Shown here: positions 1 to 4,768 of the stretch, one piece after another
Numbering within the stretch: the stretch's first letter is position 1
How the letters are laid out: every line of letters begins with the position of its first letter
Assembly (NCBI GenBank): GCA_030746455.1
Contig: JASLMQ010000827.1
Location: 1-5,646, forward strand
Length of the DNA stretch: 5,646 nucleotides
Direction of reading: 5' to 3'
Source: Candidatus Latescibacterota bacterium
GTDB taxonomy: Bacteria > Latescibacterota > UBA2968 > GCA-2709665
Notes under the pieces: model-generated
Seen by the model: only the letters and a program-made list of their open reading frames with translations
What the model was told of the DNA's origin: nothing
The model's database searches: none
Program-made: the position numbers and the translations under genes

Positions 1-16
1 TGGGTCCGGAGCTGCC

Positions 17-379
17 TCACGGTGGCAGGATTTCGCCGACCACCTCCAGGAGCCGGCGGACCGGGAACGGCTTCCTGATCACGTGATGGACGCCGAAGGC
101 CTCGAGAGTCGCCAAATCGGGATCCTGGGACTGGTCAGATAGCAGCACGATGGGTGTGTCGATGCCCGCCTCTCGAAGCACCTCGAGGAAGGCGAGGCCG
201 TCCAGTAGAGGCATCTCGTCGTTCAGCGCGATCAGGTCGTAGCGTTCCGACCGGGCACGCTCGAGCGCCACGTAGCTGTCGACCGGACCGTCGACTGCAT
301 GGCCTTCGCTTCGGAGAACATCCGCGACGAGTCTACGCATGTCCTCCTCATCGTCGATAATCAGGATTCGTCGAGACAT
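17..379 (-). CDS. Single-domain CheY-like receiver with Asn at the phosphorylation site
   Basis: A 120-residue stand-alone response-regulator receiver domain with no output domain. The acidic pocket D9-D10 follows the first strand (RILIIDDEED), S81 sits at the conserved Ser/Thr site after strand 4, and K103-P104-F105 is the usual KPF. The phospho-acceptor position is Asn: aligned without gaps to the receiver at 1277-1639 (YDLVTMDMAMADMDG), the segment YDLIALNDEMPLLDG puts N53 opposite D53, and the spacing to the MP and DG residues agrees. The codon is AAC. The protein would therefore not be phosphorylated in the standard way; D54 next to it is a possible but unproven substitute. Single-domain receivers normally act by protein-protein contact in the cytoplasm. 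The start is ATG at 379; no good Shine-Dalgarno site is visible before it. It is divergent from the tRNA gene. The family call is secure, the partner unknown. Confidence 0.93.
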   Translation of the reverse strand: MSRRILIIDDEEDMRRLVADVLRSEGHAVDGPVDSYVALERARSERYDLIALNDEMPLLDGLAFLEVLREAGIDTPIVLLSDQSQDPDLATLEAFGVHHVIRKPFPVRRLLEVVGEILPP

Positions 380-413
380 ATACGCGTCGTGCGGGGGATC
401 AGGTCTGTGGTCC

Positions 414-442
414 TTGACTCTCGGGGGCCGGCAAACTATATT
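414..442 (+). promoter_or_regulatory. Sigma70-like promoter of tRNA-Arg
   Basis: TTGACT at 414-419 and TATATT at 437-442 are separated by exactly 17 bases. Each is 5/6 to the sigma70 consensus. The predicted start near 449 would give a short leader of about 13 bases before the mature tRNA, as is typical. Confidence 0.75.
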
Positions 443-461
443 CAGCCGTCGGTTGTAGGGT

Positions 462-537
462 GCCCCTGTAGCTCAGTGGATAGAGTAGCGGATTCCTAAT
501 CCGTTGGTCGCGTGTTCGAGTCACGCCAGGGGCACCA
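462..537 (+). tRNA. tRNA-Arg (anticodon CCT)
   Basis: A complete cloverleaf can be folded. The acceptor stem GCCCCTG (462-468) pairs with CAGGGGC (527-533), followed by discriminator A534 and encoded CCA 535-537. The anticodon stem GCGGA (488-492) pairs with TCCGT (500-504), with one G-T pair. It holds the seven-base loop TTCCTAA, giving anticodon CCT at 495-497, which reads AGG. The T arm is GCGTG-TTCGAGT-CACGC. A canonical promoter lies directly upstream. The gene is a single unit with no neighbouring tRNA. Confidence 0.97.
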
Positions 538-564
538 GCTGACCCCTCGCACGCGTGTTGTGAC

Positions 565-594
565 GGCCCCGCCCTCGGTGGGGTCTCTTGTTGT
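565..594 (+). terminator. Probable rho-independent terminator of the tRNA
   Basis: GGCCCC (565-570) pairs with GGGGTC (580-585), including one G-T pair, around a nine-base loop. It is followed by a T-rich run (TCTCTTGTTGT, 584-594). It begins 28 bases after the tRNA. The stem is short and the T run interrupted, so this is a moderate call. Confidence 0.45.
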
Positions 595-650
595 ACTGCA
601 CCAGATCGCTCCGTCGGAAGGGAGCGGCGGCCCGAGATCCGCAAAGCGAA

Positions 651-677
651 AGGGCGGCTCCCGGAGGGGGCCGCCCT
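651..677 (-). terminator. Strong hairpin, terminator of the AraC-type gene
   Basis: An 11-bp stem with one G-T pair: 651-661 pairs with 667-677 around the five-base loop CGGAG. Read on the minus strand, the stem ends in CCCT followed by TTCGCTTTGC, a partial U tract. It lies about 110 bases past the stop codon of the minus-strand AraC-type gene. On the plus strand it could act as a back-up stop for read-through from the tRNA. The rest of 538-787 shows no supported gene. Confidence 0.55.
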
Positions 678-787
678 CTTGACGCAAGCTCGCACGCGTG
701 CCTCGTGCCGCTGACCTGGAGCCCGGCGTCCTGGTGCGCGCAGCAGACCCCGTTACGACGGCCCGAGTCGGCCGATGGCGCGAGGCG

Positions 788-1138
788 TCACTTCTTCATG
801 TGCCGCAGGCGGTACTGGCGAGGTGGAAGCCCCTCCACCTTCTTGAACACCTTGAAGAAGTAATCCCTGAAGTTGAAGCCGGATTGAACCGCGATCTCGT
901 AAATGGGCAGGCGTGTCTGCCTGAGCAGACGCTTGGCGATCTTCAGCCGCGCCTGAGTCAGACACTCCACGAAACCCACGCCGAGCTGGTTCTTGAAGAG
1001 CCGGCAGATGTGCCCCTGCGAGTAGCCGAAGTCCCTGGAAAGATCGGCGAGCTTCAGATCCTGTGTGCAGTTCTTCTCGACGTACGACTTCATCGCTCGG
1101 GCCTGCCGAAGGACCTCAGCCTTCTGTTTGCGCGGCAT
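788..1138 (-). CDS. Stand-alone AraC-type DNA-binding protein
   Basis: A 116-residue protein consisting almost only of the AraC/XylS two-helix-turn-helix DNA-binding domain. The first HTH is about residues 27-53 (LKLADLSRDFGYSQGHICR), where the middle part matches the usual LA...GYS..HLxR.F pattern. The second is about residues 75-110, from IYEIAVQSGFNFRDYF into FKKVEGLPPRQYR, the classical AraC signature with its F...K...G..P..YR ending. No ligand-binding or dimerisation domain precedes it, in contrast to usual family members of about 300 residues. I chose ATG 1138 over the longer GTG start at 1195 because GGAGGAGG lies 9 bases before it (about 1148-1155), whereas the GTG lacks a spaced ribosome site. 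It is probably a cytoplasmic transcription factor. It lies downstream of the receiver at 1277-1639 on the same strand, 138 bases apart, with its own possible promoter. Confidence 0.9.
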   Translation of the reverse strand: MPRKQKAEVLRQARAMKSYVEKNCTQDLKLADLSRDFGYSQGHICRLFKNQLGVGFVECLTQARLKIAKRLLRQTRLPIYEIAVQSGFNFRDYFFKVFKKVEGLPPRQYRLRHMKK

Positions 1139-1204
1139 GGGGGTCAACCTCCTCCAGACGGTATCGGGATACGGGAGGAACCCATCGATCGCCACCCCTC
1201 TCAG

Positions 1205-1245
1205 TTCACCTTATCTAAGGTAGTGAATCCGTTCGCGCATGGCAA
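1205..1245 (-). promoter_or_regulatory. Candidate promoter and inverted-repeat operator of the AraC-type gene
   Basis: On the minus strand, TTGCCA (complement of 1240-1245) and TACCTT (complement of 1217-1222) are 17 bases apart. The -35 is 5/6 and the -10 only 3/6 to consensus. The -10 sits inside a perfect inverted repeat ACCTTA-TC-TAAGGT (1208-1221). This is flanked by a second inverted pair TTCAC (1205-1209) and GTGAA (1223-1227). A repeat over the -10 is a typical repressor site or a site for self-regulation. The regulator is unknown; the AraC-type protein itself is a candidate. Confidence 0.4.
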
Positions 1246-1276
1246 GCCGGCTGATGGTCGGCGCCCGGTCCGGGCT

Positions 1277-1639
1277 TCAGCGGGCTGCCAGGGCCTGCTG
1301 CACGACATCCAGCACCTCCTGCTTGCCGAATGGTTTCTCCAGGAAGTGGGTCACCTGCCGGTTCTTCAGATCCGCTCGGATCTTCTCGGTAAGATGTCCC
1401 GAGATCGCGACGATTGGGACGTCGATCTCGGTCCGGAGCACCGAGACCGTATCCACGCCGTCCATGTCGGCCATGGCCATATCCATCGTCACGAGATCGT
1501 AGCGATTCGCCCGGACCGCGCGAAGGGCGTCCAGGCCGGTGGTGGCCTCTTCCGTTCGGTGGCCAGCCGACTGGAGGATCTTCTTCAGGGCCTGCCGGAT
1601 TCCGGGCTCGTCGTCCACGATCAGAATGCTACAGCTCAT
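1277..1639 (-). CDS. Single-domain CheY-like response regulator
   Basis: A 120-residue receiver domain with the complete active site: D9-D10 after strand 1 (SILIVDDEPG), phospho-acceptor D53 in VTMDMAMADMDG, S80 at the Ser/Thr switch position, and K102-P103-F104. There is no output domain, so signalling must go through another protein. The start ATG 1639 has AGGAG with a 6-7 base spacer before it. It is divergent from the PilZ-type operon and followed on the same strand by the AraC-type gene. One possible circuit is receiver plus separate DNA-binding protein, but no contact can be shown from sequence. In the usual D-x-x-M-P the Pro is replaced by Ala (A57), a mild change. Its paralogue at 17-379 lacks the acceptor Asp. 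The sensor kinase is not in the window. Confidence 0.94.
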   Translation of the reverse strand: MSCSILIVDDEPGIRQALKKILQSAGHRTEEATTGLDALRAVRANRYDLVTMDMAMADMDGVDTVSVLRTEIDVPIVAISGHLTEKIRADLKNRQVTHFLEKPFGKQEVLDVVQQALAAR

Positions 1640-1659
1640 TGGATACTCCTGATGTGGCG

Positions 1660-1713
1660 GATAAGGTGACCCAATGGGCCTCTAATCTAACCAAAGCCAA
1701 CGATGAAGGTCAA
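1660..1713 (-). promoter_or_regulatory. Promoter of the receiver gene with a downstream box
   Basis: Minus strand: TTGACC (complement of 1708-1713) and TAGATT (complement of 1684-1689) with an 18-base spacer; predicted start near 1677. About 8-18 bases into the transcript lies GTCACCTTATC (complement of 1660-1670). It matches the site upstream of the AraC-type gene and resembles the site at 1916-1926 behind the divergent promoter. Confidence 0.5.
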
Positions 1714-1897
1714 GGCCTTTCCACTGTGGCAGGGGGCCCGACCGCGGGCCAACCAGAAAGTGCTTGTGCGTCAGGGGGATGGCACCGTATATTGGCGCGT
1801 GGATTCCGAAATCTGGCCGCCCGGTCACTGCGAGCAGGCGGACCATCGAATGGTCGCGCTGGGATTGGTGCTTGACTTCGGGTCCGGGATTCGCTAA
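1703..1897 (+). CDS. Doubtful small ORF in the divergent intergenic region
   Basis: An open frame of 64 codons starting MKVKAFPLWQGARP and ending DFGSGIR. It fills most of the 371-base gap between the divergent receiver and the PilZ-type gene. There is no ribosome site before its ATG, no family is recognised, and its start lies on the -35 region of the receiver promoter. Its last codons contain the -35 of the PilZ promoter, and its TAA stop is part of that promoter's -10. Codon third positions are only moderately GC-rich. It is listed because the gap is otherwise long; most likely it is not translated, or is a decayed remnant. Confidence 0.15.
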   Translation: MKVKAFPLWQGARPRANQKVLVRQGDGTVYWRVDSEIWPPGHCEQADHRMVALGLVLDFGSGIR

Positions 1898-1900
1898 TAT
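1872..1900 (+). promoter_or_regulatory. Sigma70-like promoter of the PilZ-type operon
   Basis: TTGACT (1872-1877) and TAATAT (1895-1900) are spaced by exactly 17 bases. The -10 opens an AT-rich island (about 1895-1908) that stands out in GC-rich DNA. The predicted start near 1907 gives a leader of about 104 bases before the ATG at 2011. Confidence 0.75.
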
Positions 1901-1915
1901 ATTTTAAACCAACAG

Positions 1916-1926
1916 GTTACCTTACA
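1916..1926 (+). promoter_or_regulatory. Candidate operator in the PilZ operon leader
   Basis: GTTACCTTACA lies about 10-20 bases after the predicted transcription start. It matches GTCACCTTATC, found at the equivalent place behind the divergent receiver promoter, in 8 of 11 positions and in the same orientation relative to transcription. The short length means chance is possible. Confidence 0.35.
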
Positions 1927-1969
1927 GAATCGCCTCACGGAACTCGCCTGTGATCCCGGGCGGGTCTAA

Positions 1970-1999
1970 CCGTCGGTCGGGGAGTCCCCGGCTGGACGG
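1970..1999 (+). promoter_or_regulatory. Leader hairpin overlapping the ribosome site
   Basis: An outer stem CCGTC (1970-1974) with GACGG (1995-1999) and an inner stem CGGGG (1978-1982) with CCCCG (1986-1990) are separated by a small internal loop. The 3' arm covers the first two bases of the Shine-Dalgarno GGAGGG (1998-2003), which has a 7-base spacer to ATG 2011. Folding could limit translation initiation. No known riboswitch was recognised in the leader. Confidence 0.35.
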
Positions 2000-2010
2000 A
2001 GGGCGCCGGT

Positions 2011-3726
2011 ATGCTGTTCGACTCCCTGTTCAAGAGCGACAAGCAGATTACCATAGGCAGGGCCCGGAAGCGCAAGCTGACGGTGAAGGATGTGGTCGAG
2101 CGTCTCGACAAGGTGGAGCTCTCGAACGCCAACTGCACTCTGATCCGCGACCACCTGGGCAACGAGAAGGTCGAAGACTACGGTCAGGTCGACATCTACC
2201 GGCTCAGGGATGAAGTTGTCTTCGTGCACGAGAACGGGTTCTTCATTACGACCCCGACCGGAATGAAGCTCCGAACCACCGAGGGTGGAGCCAACATGGC
2301 CGAGATCGTATCCGAGGAGCCCGGATTGCACGACCAACCCGATCCGGACGGGAACCCGGACGTCATAGACGACGGCGAGGAGGAGGCCGGGGAAGAAGAG
2401 GGCGACGAGACCGAAGGCGATGAAGGGGAGCCGGATCCCGATGCAGAGGAGGAGCCGGATCCTGATGCAGAGGAGGAGCCGGATCCCGATGAGGTGGAGG
2501 GAGGACGCGGCGGGCGCAGGGCCGAGTCCCGCGATGCATTCAGCGAGACGGCGGCGTCTAGAAGGGAGCGACCGGAGGAGTCGGAGGAGCAGGCCCTCGG
2601 CGTCGGCCAGGTCATCCGGCTTCGGTTCATGTTCCAGCGTATCCCCTACGAGATCGACTGCCAGATCGTCGATCGGTTCAACCCGACCCGGTTCCGCCAT
2701 CTGGATCTGACCCCACGCTTCGGCGTGGGCTACCACGTTCGGCCCGTGAGCGATGTTCGAAAGCGGGACAAGCGGCGGTATATTCGCTACACGCACAAGC
2801 TCGGCTTCGGACATCTCCGGATCCGCAACGAGGTCCAGTTCCAGGTCTATGCGCTGAGGACCGATATCGAAATTCCTGAGAAGGGCGCACTCGAGCAGTC
2901 CCTCGGCGACGATGATTTCCAGGTGTTCCCCTATGGCACCAAGGATGTATCCGAGGTGAAGGGGGCGGACAAGCTGGAAGACATCGTTGAGTTCTTTATG
3001 GCCTGCATGGTCAACAACCCTCCGGAGCGGCGACAGGGCTACCTCTCGAAACCCTACCTCGACCGGCTGAATCGGCCCAGCCTCGTCGGCCTCGGACGAT
3101 ACTCCGTGGTCGGGGCCCAGCAGGCCACGGTCCTGCCGAAGGTCTTCGTCAAGCAGCAGGGGAAGGGCCGCAGCGAGCTGGAACGACAGCTGGCCACCAG
3201 GGGAGGGGGGCAGAGGGATTCGCGCAAGATGCGCCAGCTCGAGGAGATCCACGAGCGGTTTCAGCTCCTCACCCGCGAGCGTAAGATCTGGCAGAAGAAG
3301 AAGTGGCGGCAGCCACTCGCCGGCGATTACGACAACGACCGGGCCCTGCTTGGATTCTCGTCGGGATACGGCCTGCCTTCGGGCGAGGTCAACACCGTCA
3401 GGCAGATGATGCTGCCGGTGGAGGTCACGGACATCGGCGTGGAGAACATTACGCTTCGTCCCATCCCCTTCGAGGACGCCCGGGCACGAGATCTCGACTA
3501 CCGCGAATTCGTCCGGCAGGAAGACGGAATCCAGGTCGACCTGCTCAACTTCAGCGTTGGCGGCGCCGAGGTTCGCGGGGGCGAGGCCCAGGAGAAGGAC
3601 GAGGCCCTCCTCAAGTATCTGATCGGCGAGAACTACGACGAGATGCCGCTGGGGGCCCGCATCGAGGCGCTCCAGCGGCACGGCCCTGCGCCTTCACTTC
3701 TATCCCGTGCTGACCTTCCTGCGTAG
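2011..3726 (+). CDS. YcgR/PilZ-type protein, main part, probably frameshifted at its 3' end
   Basis: 571 codons, no signal peptide or membrane segment, hence cytoplasmic. Regions: residues 1-105 unknown; 106-165 a strongly acidic linker with an EPDPDAEE repeat; about 195-260 a YcgR-N-like beta region (RIPYEIDCQIVDRF...LDLTPRFGVGYHVRP) ending in R255-R256-Y-I-R259, the RxxxR motif that in PilZ proteins grips cyclic-di-GMP; about 260-510 a long segment with a basic, helical stretch (380-430); then N513-F-S515-V-G-G518, the D/NxSxxG PilZ motif. The closing PilZ strands are missing here: from about residue 559 the frame gives an unconvincing tail (PAPSLLSRADLPA), while the +1 frame reads LRLHFYPVLTFLRS and on to RVARF and LGVEF. 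I infer one protein of about 697 residues broken by a one-base shift. GGAGGG and a good promoter precede the start. First gene of the operon. The PilZ call rests on motifs only. Confidence 0.8.
   Translation: MLFDSLFKSDKQITIGRARKRKLTVKDVVERLDKVELSNANCTLIRDHLGNEKVEDYGQVDIYRLRDEVVFVHENGFFITTPTGMKLRTTEGGANMAEIVSEEPGLHDQPDPDGNPDVIDDGEEEAGEEEGDETEGDEGEPDPDAEEEPDPDAEEEPDPDEVEGGRGGRRAESRDAFSETAASRRERPEESEEQALGVGQVIRLRFMFQRIPYEIDCQIVDRFNPTRFRHLDLTPRFGVGYHVRPVSDVRKRDKRRYIRYTHKLGFGHLRIRNEVQFQVYALRTDIEIPEKGALEQSLGDDDFQVFPYGTKDVSEVKGADKLEDIVEFFMACMVNNPPERRQGYLSKPYLDRLNRPSLVGLGRYSVVGAQQATVLPKVFVKQQGKGRSELERQLATRGGGQRDSRKMRQLEEIHERFQLLTRERKIWQKKKWRQPLAGDYDNDRALLGFSSGYGLPSGEVNTVRQMMLPVEVTDIGVENITLRPIPFEDARARDLDYREFVRQEDGIQVDLLNFSVGGAEVRGGEAQEKDEALLKYLIGENYDEMPLGARIEALQRHGPAPSLLSRADLPA
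2428..2490 (+). repeat. 24-base in-frame tandem repeat, acidic linker
   Basis: Two full copies (2428-2451, 2452-2475) and a partial third (2476-2490) encode E-P-D-P-D-A-E-E. The copies differ by only one base (CCC/CCT for Pro), so the expansion looks recent. It lies in a linker that is acidic for about 60 residues and probably disordered. Confidence 0.9.
3682..3690 (+). other. Likely +1 frameshift point inside the PilZ domain
   Basis: Skipping one C of the CCC at 3684-3686 changes ...QRHG-PAPSLL... to ...QRHG-LRLHFYPVLTFLRS and joins the two halves of the PilZ motif set. The +1 frame is closed upstream by TGA at 3620-3622, so the change must fall between there and the TAG at 3724. There is no obvious slippery codon pair or stop-codon slip site, so a true indel or a sequence error in the C run is more likely than programmed shifting. 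Confidence 0.6.
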
Positions 3727-4105
3727 CGACATCCAGGAATACGAGCCATCGCTGCCTTTCATGATCCCCGTAATCGCACGTGTGGCCCGGTTCAGGGTCA
3801 GCAGGACCAAAGAGGACCAGGAGCCCCGCATCACCTCCCTGGGGGTGGAGTTTATCTACAACCCGGCTCCCGACAGCTACTCTCGCGACGTCAACGACTA
3901 CGACCAGTGGGAGCTGGTGAGTCCGTACACGGAGAGTGCCAGCTTCATCTCCGTTCACAAGTGCCTCCAGCTCCTGTTCGGGGTCGACAAGGCGAAGGAA
4001 GACAGCTTCCGGGGGGATCGGGGAGCGAAGGAGGAGAAGGAAGAGAAGGCCGAAGAGACCGAGGAAGGGACCGAGGAAGAGACCGAGGCAGTCGAGAAGG
4101 ACTGA
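3707..4105 (+). CDS. C-terminal part of the PilZ-type protein in the +1 frame
   Basis: The open frame from GTG 3707 (132 codons) overlaps the previous ORF by 20 bases. No Shine-Dalgarno site precedes the GTG, and the convincing protein sequence starts further upstream (LRLHFYP from 3686), so an independent start is doubtful. The segment PVIARVARFRVSRTKEDQE followed by TSLGVEFIY matches the last strands of a PilZ domain (RV..., then GV-F), which complete the NFSVGG motif of the preceding frame. After the domain come about 50 residues (NPAPDSYSRDVNDYDQWEL...LQLLFG) of unknown role and a charged Glu/Lys-rich tail with three copies of E/G-T-E-E/A (4055-4090). Alternatives: a separate, translationally coupled subunit, or a pseudogene half. 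I favour one gene with an indel. Confidence 0.7.
   Translation: MLTFLRSDIQEYEPSLPFMIPVIARVARFRVSRTKEDQEPRITSLGVEFIYNPAPDSYSRDVNDYDQWELVSPYTESASFISVHKCLQLLFGVDKAKEDSFRGDRGAKEEKEEKAEETEEGTEEETEAVEKD
4055..4090 (+). repeat. 12-base in-frame tandem repeat in the acidic tail
   Basis: Three consecutive units GAGACCGAGGAA, GGGACCGAGGAA and GAGACCGAGGCA encode ETEE, GTEE and ETEA near the C-terminus of the PilZ-type reading frame. This is a second, independent acidic repeat in the same gene. Confidence 0.85.
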
Positions 4106-4117
4106 GGATGGGACGCG

Positions 4118-4465
4118 ATGTCTCAGGATGCCCCCGATTACAGCGAAGATGAGCAGATCCTGCAAGGCCTGAGCGATCCGCTGGATGTCGAGGCATTCGG
4201 CAACCTGATGACGCACGCTCACGAGCAGGGCATGAGCGCTGCGGACTTCATCCGGGAGGAGCCGAAACGGACCTCTCGCAAGGCAATCCGGAAGCTGTGC
4301 CTTCGGAATCGGAAGCGGTCACTCCGCCTGCAGGTCTCCTCGGTCCTGAAGAGCCTGTGGGAGCGTCCCGCGGAGGATCCTGAAACGGCCTTCGCCCAGT
4401 CGCTGTATGGCCCTCTCGTCAAGCCCCCCACATCTGGGAAGAACGGTCAGCAGAAAGGAACCTAG
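4118..4465 (+). CDS. Hypothetical protein, second gene of the PilZ operon
   Basis: 115 residues, family not recognised. It begins acidic (MSQDAPDYSEDEQILQGL), continues with a likely helical part (VEAFGNLMTHAHEQGMSAADFI), has a strongly basic middle at about residues 49-70 (PKRTSRKAIRKLCLRNRKRS), and ends in a Pro/Gly-rich tail. No signal peptide or membrane segment is seen, so it is probably cytoplasmic. The basic stretch could contact nucleic acid or the acidic segments of the neighbouring PilZ-type protein; this is speculation. The start ATG lies 12 bases after the upstream stop, with GAGG about 10 bases before it, and its stop overlaps the next start by one base. Position and coupling make it a functional partner candidate of the PilZ-type protein. 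Confidence 0.75.
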   Translation: MSQDAPDYSEDEQILQGLSDPLDVEAFGNLMTHAHEQGMSAADFIREEPKRTSRKAIRKLCLRNRKRSLRLQVSSVLKSLWERPAEDPETAFAQSLYGPLVKPPTSGKNGQQKGT

Positions 4466-4653
4466 TGGTGGTGCGTCAAGCGCTGGAGACCCACATCACC
4501 GAGCTGGAGGAGCTCGTGGAACACCTTCTCTCGGACGCGCGCTCCGGGAGCGCCGATGCGCGAGATCTCGTCGTGCATCTCCACCGCGAGGTGATGGAGA
4601 AGCGGCGACGGCTCAGAGACTTCTCCAGAGAGGGGCGCTCGGGAGAGGCGTGA
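4465..4653 (+). CDS. Small helical hypothetical protein, third gene of the PilZ operon
   Basis: 62 residues, not recognised. The sequence from about residue 5 to 52 is rich in Leu, Glu and Arg (ALETHITELEELVEHLLSD...VMEKRRRLRDFS), with a heptad-like hydrophobic spacing that suggests a helical hairpin or coiled coil. There are three GTG codons in a row (4465, 4468, 4471). AAGGA at 4455-4459 is 5 to 11 bases from them, so the second is the best spaced; the first overlaps the upstream TAG by one base (TAGTG), which indicates translational coupling. It is the last gene before the terminator at 4704-4732. Small size leaves some doubt, but tight coupling and good ribosome placement support it. Confidence 0.65.
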   Translation: MVVRQALETHITELEELVEHLLSDARSGSADARDLVVHLHREVMEKRRRLRDFSREGRSGEA

Positions 4654-4703
4654 GAATCGACGGGCTGAAGGGGGGGCGGGCATATAGCAGCGTGGGCGGC
4701 ATC

Positions 4704-4732
4704 CGGCGGGACAGTGCGTTCCGCCGCTTTTT
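4704..4732 (+). terminator. Rho-independent terminator of the PilZ operon
   Basis: An eight-pair stem (4704-4711, CGGCGGGA, with 4719-4726, TTCCGCCG; one G-T pair) with a 7-base loop is followed by C and five T (4728-4732). It lies 50 bases after the last small gene and 36 bases before ruvX, separating the two units. No clear promoter for ruvX was found in the short interval, so it may depend on read-through or on a promoter in front of the hairpin. Confidence 0.85.
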
Positions 4733-4768
4733 GTGCCCGACGGTCACCATGGAAGGTGTGCTGGAACG

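Noticed and set aside
462..537. tRNA 3' end as an integration (att) site
   Set aside because: No second copy of the tRNA 3' end and no integrase are visible in the window.
399..695. Minus-strand ORFs across the tRNA
   Set aside because: They translate the tRNA in reverse (TRTRDQRIRNPLLYPLSYRG is a well-known false protein from tRNA genes).
1138..1195. Longer GTG start of the AraC-type gene
   Set aside because: The GTG has only a purine run directly adjacent, while ATG 1138 has a well-spaced GGAGGAGG and begins just before the domain.
1263..1275. Palindrome GCCCGGTCCGGGC at the end of the receiver gene as a terminator
   Set aside because: It overlaps the coding end, has almost no loop and no T run follows on the minus strand.
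698..1669. Plus-strand ORF of 323 codons
   Set aside because: It is antisense to the AraC-type gene and the receiver, both of which carry clear family motifs.
1966..3681. Minus-strand ORF of 571 codons opposite the PilZ-type gene
   Set aside because: It mirrors the codon bias of the sense gene; the predicted protein is Leu-rich with repeats that are just the complement of the acidic repeats, and it has no family motif. The sense frame has promoter, ribosome site and PilZ motifs.
3676..3726. Programmed ribosomal frameshift
   Set aside because: No slippery codon pair allowing re-pairing in the +1 frame, no stop-codon slip site and no upstream Shine-Dalgarno-like stimulator was seen; an indel is simpler.
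3611..4222. Minus-strand ORF of 203 codons
   Set aside because: It is antisense to the PilZ C-terminal part; its Leu-rich runs are complements of the Glu/Lys-rich tail.
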